Source: Methanofollis sp.
GTDB taxonomy: Archaea > Halobacteriota > Methanomicrobia > Methanomicrobiales > Methanofollaceae
DNA: 10,233 bases
Reading direction: 5' to 3'
NCBI GenBank assembly: GCA_028696365.1
Contig: JAQVHG010000058.1
Coordinates: 1 to 10,233 of the forward strand
A model generated the notes under the pieces. That model was given only the letters and a program-made list of their open reading frames with translations. It was not told the origin of the DNA and did no database searches. Both the position numbers and the translations under genes were made by a program. Positions 1 through 7,906 of the stretch are shown here, in pieces; within the stretch, counting starts at the first letter, position 1, and every line of letters begins with the position of its first letter.

Positions 1-7
1 AGGTTAT

Positions 8-130
8 CTAGATGAAGTCTCCTGCCTTGTCTGGTTCGCCGCTCCAGGCTGTGACGTGCGCCAGGAGATCATGGTGGTACCGACAGTTCCAACGGGGCCA
101 TTTCAGCTCATACTGCGCTTTTCTATACAA
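8..130 (-). CDS. Doubtful small minus-strand frame, unknown function
   Basis: An open frame of 50 codons lies on the minus strand between stops at 161-163 and 8-10. Beginning at the TTG at 130-128 it would encode 40 residues, starting LYRKAQYELKWPRWNCRYHH and ending in KAGDFI. The peptide has mixed, soluble-protein-like composition with four tryptophans, and I recognise no family. A minus-strand TATA-like GATATAAC (plus positions 160-167) lies about 30 bp before this TTG, which would suit a leaderless message. Against it are the small size, the absence of ATG or GTG and no clear ribosome binding site. It could also be the tail of a decayed gene or chance. Confidence 0.2.
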   Translation of the reverse strand: MYRKAQYELKWPRWNCRYHHDLLAHVTAWSGEPDKAGDFI

Positions 131-217
131 TTCATCGTCCGATAGAACAGATCGGAGTAGTTATATCTTCGTGTGACTCATAGGGACTTAGAAGGTTGGA
201 CACCTGACCGAACGGTC

Positions 218-231
218 CGAAACGATTATAT
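218..231 (+). promoter_or_regulatory. Archaeal BRE/TATA promoter of tRNA-Lys
   Basis: CGAAA at 218-222 followed by TTATAT at 226-231 matches the purine-rich BRE plus box A arrangement of archaeal stable RNA promoters. Transcription would begin about 25 bp downstream, near 254, giving a short leader before the tRNA at 268. Assigned from motif and spacing only. Confidence 0.55.
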
Positions 232-267
232 TCTCAGAAGTCATTGTAATAATGCTGTCTGCACAAT

Positions 268-341
268 GGGCCCATAGCTCAGTTAGGTAGAGCGCCTGGC
301 TTTTAACCAGGTGGTCGGGGGTTCAAATCCCTCTAGGCCCG
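268..341 (+). tRNA. tRNA-Lys (anticodon TTT)
   Basis: A complete 74-nt cloverleaf can be folded by hand. The acceptor strand GGGCCCA (268-274) pairs with TAGGCCC (334-340). The D arm is GCTC/GAGC, the anticodon arm CCTGG-CTTTTAA-CCAGG with TTT at the anticodon, and the T arm GGGGG-TTCAAAT-CCCTC. The discriminator base is G341. The anticodon reads lysine AAA and, by wobble, AAG codons. CCA is not encoded, so it would be added after transcription. There is no intron. One oddity is a C-A mismatch in the acceptor stem (position 6 against 67). The gene sits 75 bp upstream of rpoH on the same strand, with its own promoter. Confidence 0.95.
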
Positions 342-360
342 CTGCCATGGCGCAGACTGT

Positions 361-370
361 GGTTTTTATG
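361..370 (+). promoter_or_regulatory. Probable TATA box of the RNA polymerase operon
   Basis: The T-rich stretch GGTTTTTATG between the tRNA and rpoH is the only box A-like sequence in the 75-bp gap. Its centre lies about 50 bp before the rpoH start, so transcription would begin near 390 with a leader of roughly 25 nt carrying the GGGGGA ribosome binding site. The match to the archaeal TATA consensus is moderate, and read-through from the tRNA promoter is an alternative. Confidence 0.4.
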
Positions 371-416
371 TGGTGATACACCTGAACTTGACTCTTTCTC
401 ACTCGGGGGATAAAAA

Positions 417-668
417 TTGAGCACCAAATTTAATGTTATAGAGCACGAGATGGTGCCGGACCACCAGAAAATGAGCGAGGGGGAGGTTGCGGAACTGCTG
501 TCCCGCTACCAGATCACGCTCGACCAACTTCCACGGATCTATGGCGACGATCCGGCAGTGAAGTCAATCGGAGCAACAACCGGAGACGTCATCAAAATTG
601 TTCGGAAAAGTCAGACAGCAGGACTTGCCGAGTCGTATCGGTATGTGGTCAAGAGACCGAAAAAATAA
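417..668 (+). CDS. rpoH: DNA-directed RNA polymerase subunit H (Rpo5)
   Basis: This 83-residue protein is the small archaeal RNA polymerase subunit H, the counterpart of the C-terminal domain of eukaryotic Rpb5; it sits in the jaw near the entry of downstream DNA. The family pattern is clear: a VPDHQKMSEGE segment near residues 13-23, QLPRIYGDDPAVK at 37-49, and GDVIKIVRKS followed by TAG and YRYVV at the C-terminus. Length is normal for the family (about 75-85). The start is TTG at 417, chosen because GGGGGA at 405-410 lies six bases upstream and the protein then has a full-length N-terminus. It is the first gene of the polymerase operon, with rpoB2 15 nt downstream in the same reading frame. 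Confidence 0.95.
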   Translation: MSTKFNVIEHEMVPDHQKMSEGEVAELLSRYQITLDQLPRIYGDDPAVKSIGATTGDVIKIVRKSQTAGLAESYRYVVKRPKK

Positions 669-670
669 TC

Positions 671-686
671 GGGGCGGATAAACCTG
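671..686 (+). promoter_or_regulatory. Ribosome binding site and CTG start proposed for rpoB2
   Basis: GGGGCGG at 671-677 is a one-mismatch relative of GGAGG-type sites, with CTG at 684-686. The other operon genes use similar G-rich sites before their starts (GGGGGA for rpoH, GGGGGTGA for rpoB1, GGGGGGGT for rpoA1). It is used here to choose the rpoB2 start because no ordinary start codon is available at the conserved N-terminus. Confidence 0.45.
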
Positions 687-2249
687 TTAGATAGAAGTAT
701 TTTATCGCGGGCATACTTCTCAGGCGATCATGTTGCCCGCCACCAGTTGGACTCGTTCAATCACTTCCTTGAACACAATCTGCAGAAGGTGGTGGACGAA
801 CAGCGCATTATCGAGACTGATATTGAGAACAGAGGTAAGGACAATGAAGCGGTATGGGTCGAACTCGGGACGATCCATGTCAAGAAACCAGTGGTCAGAG
901 AGGCCGACGGTTCCCAGAGCACTCTTTTCCCGGCCGAGGCGCGTCTGCGTAACCTCACCTACGCAGCGCCACTAGAACTGGACATGACCCTTGTTCAGGG
1001 AGATGTACGCGGCGAACCTATTACTACCGTGATCGGGCAGTTGCCTATCATGATCGGGTCAGAAGCCTGTAACCTCGCCGACATCCCGGTATCTGAGCGG
1101 GTTACTCACGGAGAAGACCCCTACGATCCCGGCGGTTATTTCGTTGTAAACGGGTCTGAACGGGTGTTGATGACCCTTGAGGATCTTGCCTCAAACAAGA
1201 TCATGACCGAGTTCACCGAGCGCTACAACGAGCGGATCTACGTGGCGAAGGTTTTCTCGCAGTATCGCGGCTATCGTGCACTCGTCGTTGTGGAAAAGAA
1301 CAAGAAAAACCTCCTTGAGGTTTCGTTCCCCTCAGTCGCAGGTCATCTCAACTTCGTCGACCTGATGCGGGCCCTCGGTCTTGGGACCGATAGGGAGGTC
1401 GTGGAGGCCGTCTCGACCGACGAGGAGATCCTCACCTACATGATGCAGAACCTTGAAGCATCTGAGTGTGACTCGATCGAGAGCGGGATCATGTATGTGG
1501 GCAAGAAACTTGCGCCCAACCAGACCAAGGAATATCAGCGTCGGCGGGCCGAGTTTGTCCTCGATTCCTACCTCCTTCCGCACCTCAACTACCTGATGCC
1601 GGAACACCTCAAGGAAGGTGACGAAGGATACGAACAGGCAGTCGTGAGTGTGAGACTTGCAAAGGCCCATTATCTTGGGCGCATGGCCGAGGCATGTTTT
1701 GACCTTGTGCTCGGGCGGCGTAAGGTCGATGACAAGGACCACTACTCAAACAAACGACTCAAACTTGCCGGTGACTTGATGGAAGACCTCTTCAGGATCT
1801 CCCTCAACCGGCTTACGAGAGACGTTAAGTACCAACTTGAACGGGCAAGCATGCGCCATCGTGAACTCTCGATCTCGACCGCGGTCAGGGCAGACGTACT
1901 CACCGAACGCCTCCTCCACCCTCTGGCTACAGGGAACTGGGTCGGAGGAAGAACTGGGGTCTCGCAGTTGATGGACCGGACCGACCGGATGAGCGTGCTC
2001 TCGCACCTGCGCCGGGTCATCTCGCCGTTGTCCAGGTCGCAGCCCCATTTCGAGGCCCGTGACCTGCACCCAACACAGTGGGGGCGGATTTGTCCGTCCG
2101 AGACCCCAGAAGGTCCGAACTGTGGTCTTGTGAAAAACTTTGCACAGATGGTAGAGATCTCAAAAGGCTATGACAGAACAGAGGAGGTCAAGAACATCTT
2201 TTACAACCTTGGCGTCGAACCGTTGACTCTTGGGGGTGAACAACAGTGA
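684..2249 (+). CDS. rpoB2: DNA-directed RNA polymerase subunit B'' (N-terminal half of beta)
   Basis: This is the N-terminal part of the split archaeal beta/Rpb2 subunit, which with B' builds one side of the active-site cleft. Visible family blocks include GGYFVVNGSERVL, the fork-loop/rifampicin-region equivalent SQLMDRTDRMSVLSHLRRV, and RDLHPTQWGRICPSETPEG at about residues 459-477. The start needs care. The first ordinary start codon is TTG 747, which would drop the conserved N-terminal segment LDRSILSRAYFS. That segment is encoded in frame just upstream, and between the rpoH stop (668) and 747 the frame holds no ATG, GTG or TTG. I therefore place the start at CTG 684, six bases after GGCGG (673-677), giving 521 residues; starting at 747 gives 500. 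The stop overlaps the rpoB1 start by 4 nt (GTGA), suggesting coupled translation. Function is certain; the exact start is not. Confidence 0.93.
   Translation: MLDRSILSRAYFSGDHVARHQLDSFNHFLEHNLQKVVDEQRIIETDIENRGKDNEAVWVELGTIHVKKPVVREADGSQSTLFPAEARLRNLTYAAPLELDMTLVQGDVRGEPITTVIGQLPIMIGSEACNLADIPVSERVTHGEDPYDPGGYFVVNGSERVLMTLEDLASNKIMTEFTERYNERIYVAKVFSQYRGYRALVVVEKNKKNLLEVSFPSVAGHLNFVDLMRALGLGTDREVVEAVSTDEEILTYMMQNLEASECDSIESGIMYVGKKLAPNQTKEYQRRRAEFVLDSYLLPHLNYLMPEHLKEGDEGYEQAVVSVRLAKAHYLGRMAEACFDLVLGRRKVDDKDHYSNKRLKLAGDLMEDLFRISLNRLTRDVKYQLERASMRHRELSISTAVRADVLTERLLHPLATGNWVGGRTGVSQLMDRTDRMSVLSHLRRVISPLSRSQPHFEARDLHPTQWGRICPSETPEGPNCGLVKNFAQMVEISKGYDRTEEVKNIFYNLGVEPLTLGGEQQ
693..740 (+). promoter_or_regulatory. 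Perfect hairpin and alternative stem over the rpoB2 5' end
   Basis: AGAAGTAT (693-700) and ATACTTCT (713-720) form a perfect 8-bp stem with a 12-nt loop. A second inverted repeat, GCGGGCA (707-713) with TGCCCGC (734-740), shares base 713 and the loop of the first, so the two stems would compete. The stems lie within the first 20 codons if translation starts at CTG 684, or in the leader if it starts at TTG 747. A role in tuning rpoB2 translation is possible but is inference; chance is also possible. Confidence 0.35.
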
Positions 2250-4060
2250 AGAAGTCACGCGTATTTTTGGACGGTTCACTCATCGGATTGGTAGGGGATC
2301 CGAAAGAACTCGTTGATAAGGCCAAGGCAATGCGTCGACATGGTGCGATCTCTCCTGAGGTGAACATTGCCTTTGAAGAGTTCAATGGTGACGTAGTCAT
2401 CAACACCGACCGCGGTCGGGCACGCCGCCCCCTTATTATCCTCAAGGACGGAAAACCTCTCATCACCAACGAGGATCTTGCACACCTTAAAAATAATGAT
2501 GAAACCTTCGAGGATCTTGTAAAGCAGGGTTTTATCGAGTATATCGATGCAGAAGAGGAAGAAAACCTCTTAATCGCAATCAATGAGGCGGATATCACCC
2601 CAGAGCACACTCATCTTGAGATCGATCCTTCACTGATCCTCGGGATCGGGGCAGCCCACGTTCCTTTCCCAGAACACAATGCATCTCCACGTGTCACTAT
2701 GGGTGCGGGCATGGTCAAGCAGGCACTTGGATTTGCGACCGCCAACATGAAACTGCGCCCTGACACCAGGGCTAACTTCCTCCACTATGCTCAGAAGCCG
2801 ATGGTCTACACGCAGACCTCAGACTTGATTGGATCGGACGATAGGCCTGCAGGTCAGAACTTTGTTGTGGGTATCCTCTCCTATGAGGGTTACAACATTG
2901 AGGACGCTCTCATCTTCAACAAGGCCTCCATAGAGCGGGGTCTTGGTAGGTCCCACTTCTTCAGGACCTATGAAGGTGAAGAGCGGCGGTATCCTGGCGG
3001 CCAGGTCGACAGGATCGAGATCCCTGATGAGGAGGTCTCTGGCGCCCATGGGGCCGAATATTACCAAAATCTCGACGACGATGGGATCATCAATCCTGAG
3101 ACTGTCGTGCGCGAGAAGGACATCCTCATTGGGAAGACTTCCCCGCCGCGGTTCCTTGAAGAACCGAGCGGCGAACTGATCGCTGTCGAGAAACGGCGCG
3201 ACACTTCGGTAACGATGCGCAGCAATGAGCATGGGATTGTAGATACTGTGATCATCACCGAGGGAGAGAACTCGGCCCGCCTCGTCAAGGTGCGGACCCG
3301 TGACCTCAGGGTACCTGAGGTCGGCGACAAGTTTGCATCCAGGCACGGGCAGAAAGGTGTCATCGGCTGGATCGTCCCGCAGGAGGACATGCCCTTTACC
3401 GAGTCGGGGATATCTCCGGACCTTATCATCAACCCCCACGCAGTCCCGAGCCGGATGACCATCGGGCACATGCTTGAGATGCTCGGCGGCAAGGTTGGGG
3501 CCATGGAAGGACGGCGGATCGACGCCACGGCTTTCCGGGGCGAGAAGGAAGAAGACCTTCGGGCATCTCTCAAGAAGTTCGGGTTCTCGCACACCGGTCG
3601 TGAAGTGATGTACGACGGCTACACTGGCAAACACTTCCTCACTGATATCTATGTTGGTGTCATCTACTACCAGAAACTCTACCACATGGTATCCTCAAAG
3701 ATGCACGCCCGGTCCCGCGGCCCGATCCAGGTGCTCACCAGGCAGCCGACTGAAGGTCGTGCCCGTGAGGGTGGTCTGAGGTTCGGTGAGATGGAGCGCG
3801 ACGTGATGATCGGGCATGGTGCTGCTATGGTCCTTAAGGAACGTCTGCTCGAGGAGTCCGACAAGGTGGAGCAGTATGTCTGTGCCAAGTGCGGAATGAT
3901 CGCGATGGTCGACCGCAAGCGCAATGTGACCAGGTGCCTCACCTGTGACAGCGAGACCGACATCTACCCAGTGGAGATGAGTTATGCGTTCAAACTCCTC
4001 CTCGACGAGATGAAGAGCATGGGGATCGCACCCAGGATGCGGCTTGAAGACATGGTATAA
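2246..4060 (+). CDS. rpoB1: DNA-directed RNA polymerase subunit B' (C-terminal half of beta)
   Basis: This 604-residue protein is the C-terminal part of the split beta subunit, carrying the hybrid-binding region and part of the catalytic centre. Seen in order are EHNASPRVTMGAGM (counterpart of the bacterial ANRALMGANM block), GYNIEDALIF from residue 215, and GDKFASRHGQKG at 360-371, whose two lysines correspond to conserved active-site lysines of beta. Then come MPFTESGISPDLIINPHAVPSRMTIG and a C-terminal zinc ribbon with C546, C549, C564 and C567, before the clamp-interacting tail. The start is GTG 2246, overlapping the rpoB2 stop in the sequence GTGA, with GGGGGTGA at 2232-2239 as ribosome binding site inside the end of rpoB2. 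The gene lies 14 nt before rpoA1. No intein or frameshift is seen. Confidence 0.97.
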   Translation: MKKSRVFLDGSLIGLVGDPKELVDKAKAMRRHGAISPEVNIAFEEFNGDVVINTDRGRARRPLIILKDGKPLITNEDLAHLKNNDETFEDLVKQGFIEYIDAEEEENLLIAINEADITPEHTHLEIDPSLILGIGAAHVPFPEHNASPRVTMGAGMVKQALGFATANMKLRPDTRANFLHYAQKPMVYTQTSDLIGSDDRPAGQNFVVGILSYEGYNIEDALIFNKASIERGLGRSHFFRTYEGEERRYPGGQVDRIEIPDEEVSGAHGAEYYQNLDDDGIINPETVVREKDILIGKTSPPRFLEEPSGELIAVEKRRDTSVTMRSNEHGIVDTVIITEGENSARLVKVRTRDLRVPEVGDKFASRHGQKGVIGWIVPQEDMPFTESGISPDLIINPHAVPSRMTIGHMLEMLGGKVGAMEGRRIDATAFRGEKEEDLRASLKKFGFSHTGREVMYDGYTGKHFLTDIYVGVIYYQKLYHMVSSKMHARSRGPIQVLTRQPTEGRAREGGLRFGEMERDVMIGHGAAMVLKERLLEESDKVEQYVCAKCGMIAMVDRKRNVTRCLTCDSETDIYPVEMSYAFKLLLDEMKSMGIAPRMRLEDMV

Positions 4061-4074
4061 GGGGGGGTAAAGAG

Positions 4075-6732
4075 ATGACAAGTCCTAAGAGAGTTGGAAA
4101 AATCGAGTTTGGCCTGCTCTCGCCGAAGGAGATCCGTCAGATGTCGGTCAGGAAGATCATCTGGGCTGACACCTATGATGACGACGGTTATCCCTATTCA
4201 CAGGGGTTGATGGACCTCCACCTTGGGGTTATCGACCCTGGGATGCGGTGCAAGACCTGCGGCCAGAAAGCAAGCGAATGTCCAGGCCACTTTGGCCATA
4301 TCGAACTTGCAAAGCCGGTGATCCATGTCGGCTATACTCGGCTGATCAGGAAACTCCTGCGTGTTACGTGTCGTAACTGTGGCCGGGTGCTCCTTTCTCC
4401 AGAGGAGATCACCAAGATCGTCGGGGAGAAGAAAGACGAGATCACAGGTGAACTGGTCACCGAGAAAGATATCAAGAAAGAACGGATCTGCCCGTACTGC
4501 GGCGAACAGCAGTTGAAGGTCAACTTCGAGAAACCGACGACCTTCTCAGAGGTCTTCATCGTCACCGATGACAATGGGAAGGAGAAAAAAGAGGAGCATA
4601 AACTGACCGCGGCAGACATCCGTGCTAGGCTCGAGCGGATCCCTGACGAAGATCTCCGCCTCTTTGGTATCGACCCCACTGTGGCGAGGCCAGAGTGGAC
4701 GATCCTGACAGTGCTTCCAGTCCCGCCGGTGACGATGCGCCCGTCTATCATCTTAGAGAACGGGCAGCGGTCTGAGGACGACCTCACCCACAAACTCGTC
4801 GATATTATCAGGATCAACCAGCGTTTCAAGGAAAATCAGGACGCTGGCGCTCCTCAGTTGATTATCGAGGATCTCTGGGAACTCCTCCAGTACCATGTAA
4901 CCACATACATGGACAATGAGGTAGCGGGGTGTCCGCCGGCGCGTCACCGTTCAGGACGGCCTCTCAAGACCCTCTCCCAGCGCCTGAAAGGAAAAGACGG
5001 CCGGTTCAGGGGTTCACTCTCTGGGAAACGTGTGAACTTCTCGGCCCGTACCGTCATCTCGCCCTGCCCATATCTGGAGGTAAATGAGGTCGGGGTACCC
5101 CTGGCCATCGCCAACGAGATGACAATCCCGGTCCCCGTGACTGCCCAGAATATCGAAGTGGTCAGGTCATATATCAGGAATGGCCCTGAACGCACGGTAC
5201 TCACCGACCCGCCAGGCGCCAACTATGCGATCCGCCCTGACCAGCGGCGTCTCCGTCTCTCTGAGGAGAACAAGGATGACGTCGCCGACCAGATCGAACC
5301 AGGGTGGACTATCGAGCGGCAGATGCAGGACGGCGACCTCGTCCTCTTCAACCGTCAGCCATCTCTTCACCGGATGTCGATCATGGCCCATCACGTCAAA
5401 GTCATGGACGGCAAGACCTTCAGGTTGAACCCTGCGGTCTGTCCCCCGTACAACGCCGACTTCGACGGCGACGAGATGAACCTCCATGTCCTGCAGACCG
5501 AAGAGGCGCGGGCCGAGGCGGAGATCCTGGTCAATGTCCAGGAGAACATCCTCTCGCCGCGTTTTGGCGGGCCGATTATTGGGGGTATCCACGACCACAT
5601 CTCAGGGATCTTCCTCCTGACTCACGAGAAGCGTTGGTTCGACAAGAGTGAGACCCTCTATATGTTGCGGTACGCCGATATCGAACACCTCCCTGAGCCC
5701 GACAAAGTCGTGGACGGAAAGCCCTACTGGACCAATAAGCAGGTCTTCTCGATGATCCTCCCTGACAAGATCAATATGATCTTCAAGGCCTCCTCCTGCG
5801 AGCACTGCGAGGTCTGCAAGCGGGAGGCGTGTGAGCGTGACGCCTATGTGCGGATCAAAGACGGTGAACTCATCTCAGGCACCATCGACAAAAAGGCGAT
5901 CGGCGCCTTCGACGGTGAGATCGTCACCCGTATCATCCGCCAGTACTCCCAGAAGCGGGGAGCACAGTTCATCAACGATGTGACCAGGCTCTCCATCCGC
6001 GGGATCATGCACGATGGTTTCTCCTTCGGTATCGACGACGAAGACCTTTCCAAGACCGAATATGGCCTCATCAACGAGATGCTCGATAAGGCCGAGGACG
6101 ATGTCCGGCGGCGGATTCAGATCTATGAAGAAGGACAACTCGAACCGATGCCTGGCCGGACTGAAGAAGAGACTCTGGAGATGCAGATCATGCAGGTGCT
6201 CGGCAAGGCCCGTGACCGCACCGGTGAGATTGCATCCAGGCACCTGGGTCTTTCCAACAGTGCAGTGGTGATGGCGGTCTCTGGTGCTCGTGGTTCGATC
6301 TTGAACCTGACCCAGATGGCTGGGTGTGTCGGACAGCAGTCAGTCCGTGGTGAGCGTATCGTGCGTGGGTATGACCAACGGACCCTGCCGCACTTCAAGC
6401 GTGGCGACCGGGGCGCGGGGGCCCACGGTTTTGTCAGGTCTTCATATAAGAAAGGCCTCAATCCGACCGAGTTCTTCTTCCACGCCATCGGTGGGCGTGA
6501 AGGTCTGGTCGATACTGCGGTTAGGACGTCACAGAGTGGGTACCTGCAGCGGCGGATGATCAACGCCCTCCAGGACCTCAAGGTCGAGTATGACCGTTCG
6601 GTCAGGACGACTGGCGGGCGGATCCTTCAGTTCCAGTATGGTGAGGACGGGACCGACCCGACAAAGAGCAGTTATGGTGAACCGGTGGATGTGAAAGGCG
6701 TAATCGAGAACGTGCTCAAGGAGGAGATCTGA
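4075..6732 (+). CDS. rpoA1: DNA-directed RNA polymerase subunit A' (N-terminal part of beta')
   Basis: This 885-residue protein is the large N-terminal piece of the split beta'/Rpb1 subunit and holds the catalytic magnesium site. Cysteines C59, C62 and C69 with H72 form the first zinc site (CKTCGQKASECPGH); C99, C102, C139 and C142 form the second. NADFDGDEMN at 460-469 is the universal catalytic motif, with D462, D464 and D466 binding Mg2+. FFFHAIGGREGLVDTAVRTS marks the bridge-helix to trigger-loop region near the C-terminus. An extra cysteine cluster, C575-X2-C578-X2-C581-X4-C586, lies after the catalytic domain. The start is ATG 4075, six bases after a run of seven G at 4061-4067. The stop overlaps the rpoA2 start by one base. 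The subunit ends where archaeal A' normally ends, so the split is natural and not a frameshift. Confidence 0.97.
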   Translation: MTSPKRVGKIEFGLLSPKEIRQMSVRKIIWADTYDDDGYPYSQGLMDLHLGVIDPGMRCKTCGQKASECPGHFGHIELAKPVIHVGYTRLIRKLLRVTCRNCGRVLLSPEEITKIVGEKKDEITGELVTEKDIKKERICPYCGEQQLKVNFEKPTTFSEVFIVTDDNGKEKKEEHKLTAADIRARLERIPDEDLRLFGIDPTVARPEWTILTVLPVPPVTMRPSIILENGQRSEDDLTHKLVDIIRINQRFKENQDAGAPQLIIEDLWELLQYHVTTYMDNEVAGCPPARHRSGRPLKTLSQRLKGKDGRFRGSLSGKRVNFSARTVISPCPYLEVNEVGVPLAIANEMTIPVPVTAQNIEVVRSYIRNGPERTVLTDPPGANYAIRPDQRRLRLSEENKDDVADQIEPGWTIERQMQDGDLVLFNRQPSLHRMSIMAHHVKVMDGKTFRLNPAVCPPYNADFDGDEMNLHVLQTEEARAEAEILVNVQENILSPRFGGPIIGGIHDHISGIFLLTHEKRWFDKSETLYMLRYADIEHLPEPDKVVDGKPYWTNKQVFSMILPDKINMIFKASSCEHCEVCKREACERDAYVRIKDGELISGTIDKKAIGAFDGEIVTRIIRQYSQKRGAQFINDVTRLSIRGIMHDGFSFGIDDEDLSKTEYGLINEMLDKAEDDVRRRIQIYEEGQLEPMPGRTEEETLEMQIMQVLGKARDRTGEIASRHLGLSNSAVVMAVSGARGSILNLTQMAGCVGQQSVRGERIVRGYDQRTLPHFKRGDRGAGAHGFVRSSYKKGLNPTEFFFHAIGGREGLVDTAVRTSQSGYLQRRMINALQDLKVEYDRSVRTTGGRILQFQYGEDGTDPTKSSYGEPVDVKGVIENVLKEEI

Positions 6733-7904
6733 TGTTGGACGATGAGATGCATGCTGCTATCGCTGATGCTGATGTCCCTGACAGTACAAAGCAGGAGATG
6801 GTCAAGTATCTCGAGGAGAAGGAATTAACTCCTGGGCAGTTTGAGGCGATCATGGATGGGATCGAGGAAGAGTACACCCAGACCAGGATCGAGCCTTGCG
6901 AAGCATGTGGGATCGTGGCAGCCCAGTCCCTGGGAGAACCAGGTACGCAGATGACCATGCGTACCTTCCACTACGCGGGTGTGGCCGAGATCAACGTAAC
7001 CCTCGGTCTCCCGCGTCTTATCGAGATCATGGACGCGAGGAAGGAACCGTCCACCCCAACGATGACCATCCACCTTGAACAGGAATATGCCTCTGACCGT
7101 GATAAGGCACGAGAGGTCTCCTGGCAGATCGAGGCGGCGCCGCTCCACGAGTTCGGCGATATCGTCACCGACATGGCAAACATGAAGGTGGAGATGCGAC
7201 TGAACCCCGCGGTCTGCGAGAAGCGCAAGATCACGGTGGAAGAGATCCTGGAGCGGGCCCCGCAGAAGATCAAGGAACGTAGGCATTACCGTGACTTTGA
7301 GGCTGAGGCGGACGTCGCCGAAGCGAAGATCACCTTTTATCCCAAGAAAGAGAGTTACCAGAATCTCTTCCAGCTTGCCGAGCATGTCAGGGGTGTGATC
7401 GTGCAAGGGATTGACGACATCGAGCGGGTCGTCGTCAGGAAAGAGAAGGGAGAGTATATACTTTATACTGAAGGCTCCAACCTAAAAGATGTGTTCGAGG
7501 TCGTAGGTGTCGACACCACCCGTACCCGCACAAACAATATCAACGAGATCTCTCAGATCCTCGGGATCGAAGCGGCACGTAACGCGATCATCGACGAGAT
7601 GAAAAGCACCCTCGGAGAACAGGGTATCTCGGTCGATGTCCGTCACATCATGCTCATCGCAGATATGATGTGTATGGACGGTGAGGTCAAGCAGATCGGG
7701 AGACACGGGATCGCAGGCGAGAAGGAGAGTGTCCTCTCGCGTGCAGCCTTCGAGGTGACAGTTAACCACCTCCTCGATGCCGCAGTCGCGCATGAGACTG
7801 ATATTCTCAATGGCGTGACTGAGAATGTCATCGTCGGCCAGCCGATCCAGCTCGGGACTGGAGATGTCAAGTTGATTGCAAAACCCTTACACCAGGAGAA
7901 TTAA
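6732..7904 (+). CDS. rpoA2: DNA-directed RNA polymerase subunit A'' (C-terminal part of beta')
   Basis: This 390-residue protein completes the beta'/Rpb1 equivalent, supplying part of the trigger loop, the jaw and the clamp base. The signature CGIVAAQSLGEPGTQMTMR begins at C59, the trigger-loop-adjacent block shared with bacterial and eukaryotic enzymes. LPRLIEIMDARKEPSTPTMT follows, and a conserved C-terminal block (MMCMDGEVKQIGRHGIAG, then VTENVIVGQPIQLGTG) is near the end. The start ATG 6732 overlaps the last base of the rpoA1 stop. The best ribosome binding site in the operon, GGAGGAGATC (6720-6729), sits inside the end of rpoA1, seven bases before this ATG if counted from GGAGG. Overlap and strong site together suggest tightly matched output of A' and A''. 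Rpl30e follows 2 nt later. Confidence 0.97.
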   Translation: MLDDEMHAAIADADVPDSTKQEMVKYLEEKELTPGQFEAIMDGIEEEYTQTRIEPCEACGIVAAQSLGEPGTQMTMRTFHYAGVAEINVTLGLPRLIEIMDARKEPSTPTMTIHLEQEYASDRDKAREVSWQIEAAPLHEFGDIVTDMANMKVEMRLNPAVCEKRKITVEEILERAPQKIKERRHYRDFEAEADVAEAKITFYPKKESYQNLFQLAEHVRGVIVQGIDDIERVVVRKEKGEYILYTEGSNLKDVFEVVGVDTTRTRTNNINEISQILGIEAARNAIIDEMKSTLGEQGISVDVRHIMLIADMMCMDGEVKQIGRHGIAGEKESVLSRAAFEVTVNHLLDAAVAHETDILNGVTENVIVGQPIQLGTGDVKLIAKPLHQEN

Positions 7905-7906
7905 AA

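Noticed and set aside
12..176. Plus-strand frame from ATG 12
   Set aside because: Serine- and arginine-rich translation without a ribosome binding site; looks like chance.
747..2249. rpoB2 starting at TTG 747
   Set aside because: This would remove a conserved N-terminal segment that is encoded in frame just upstream. The gene itself is accepted; only this start is disfavoured.
2819..3685. Long minus-strand open frame of 288 codons inside rpoB1
   Set aside because: It is the antisense shadow of a strongly conserved gene in G+C-rich codon usage, without domains or a binding site.
6825..7406. Minus-strand open frame of 193 codons inside rpoA2
   Set aside because: Antisense shadow of rpoA2; low-complexity and no recognisable family.
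4075..7904. rpoA1/rpoA2 and rpoB2/rpoB1 as frameshifted single genes
   Set aside because: Splits fall at the known archaeal boundaries and each downstream gene has its own ribosome binding site and start, so these are natural gene splits.
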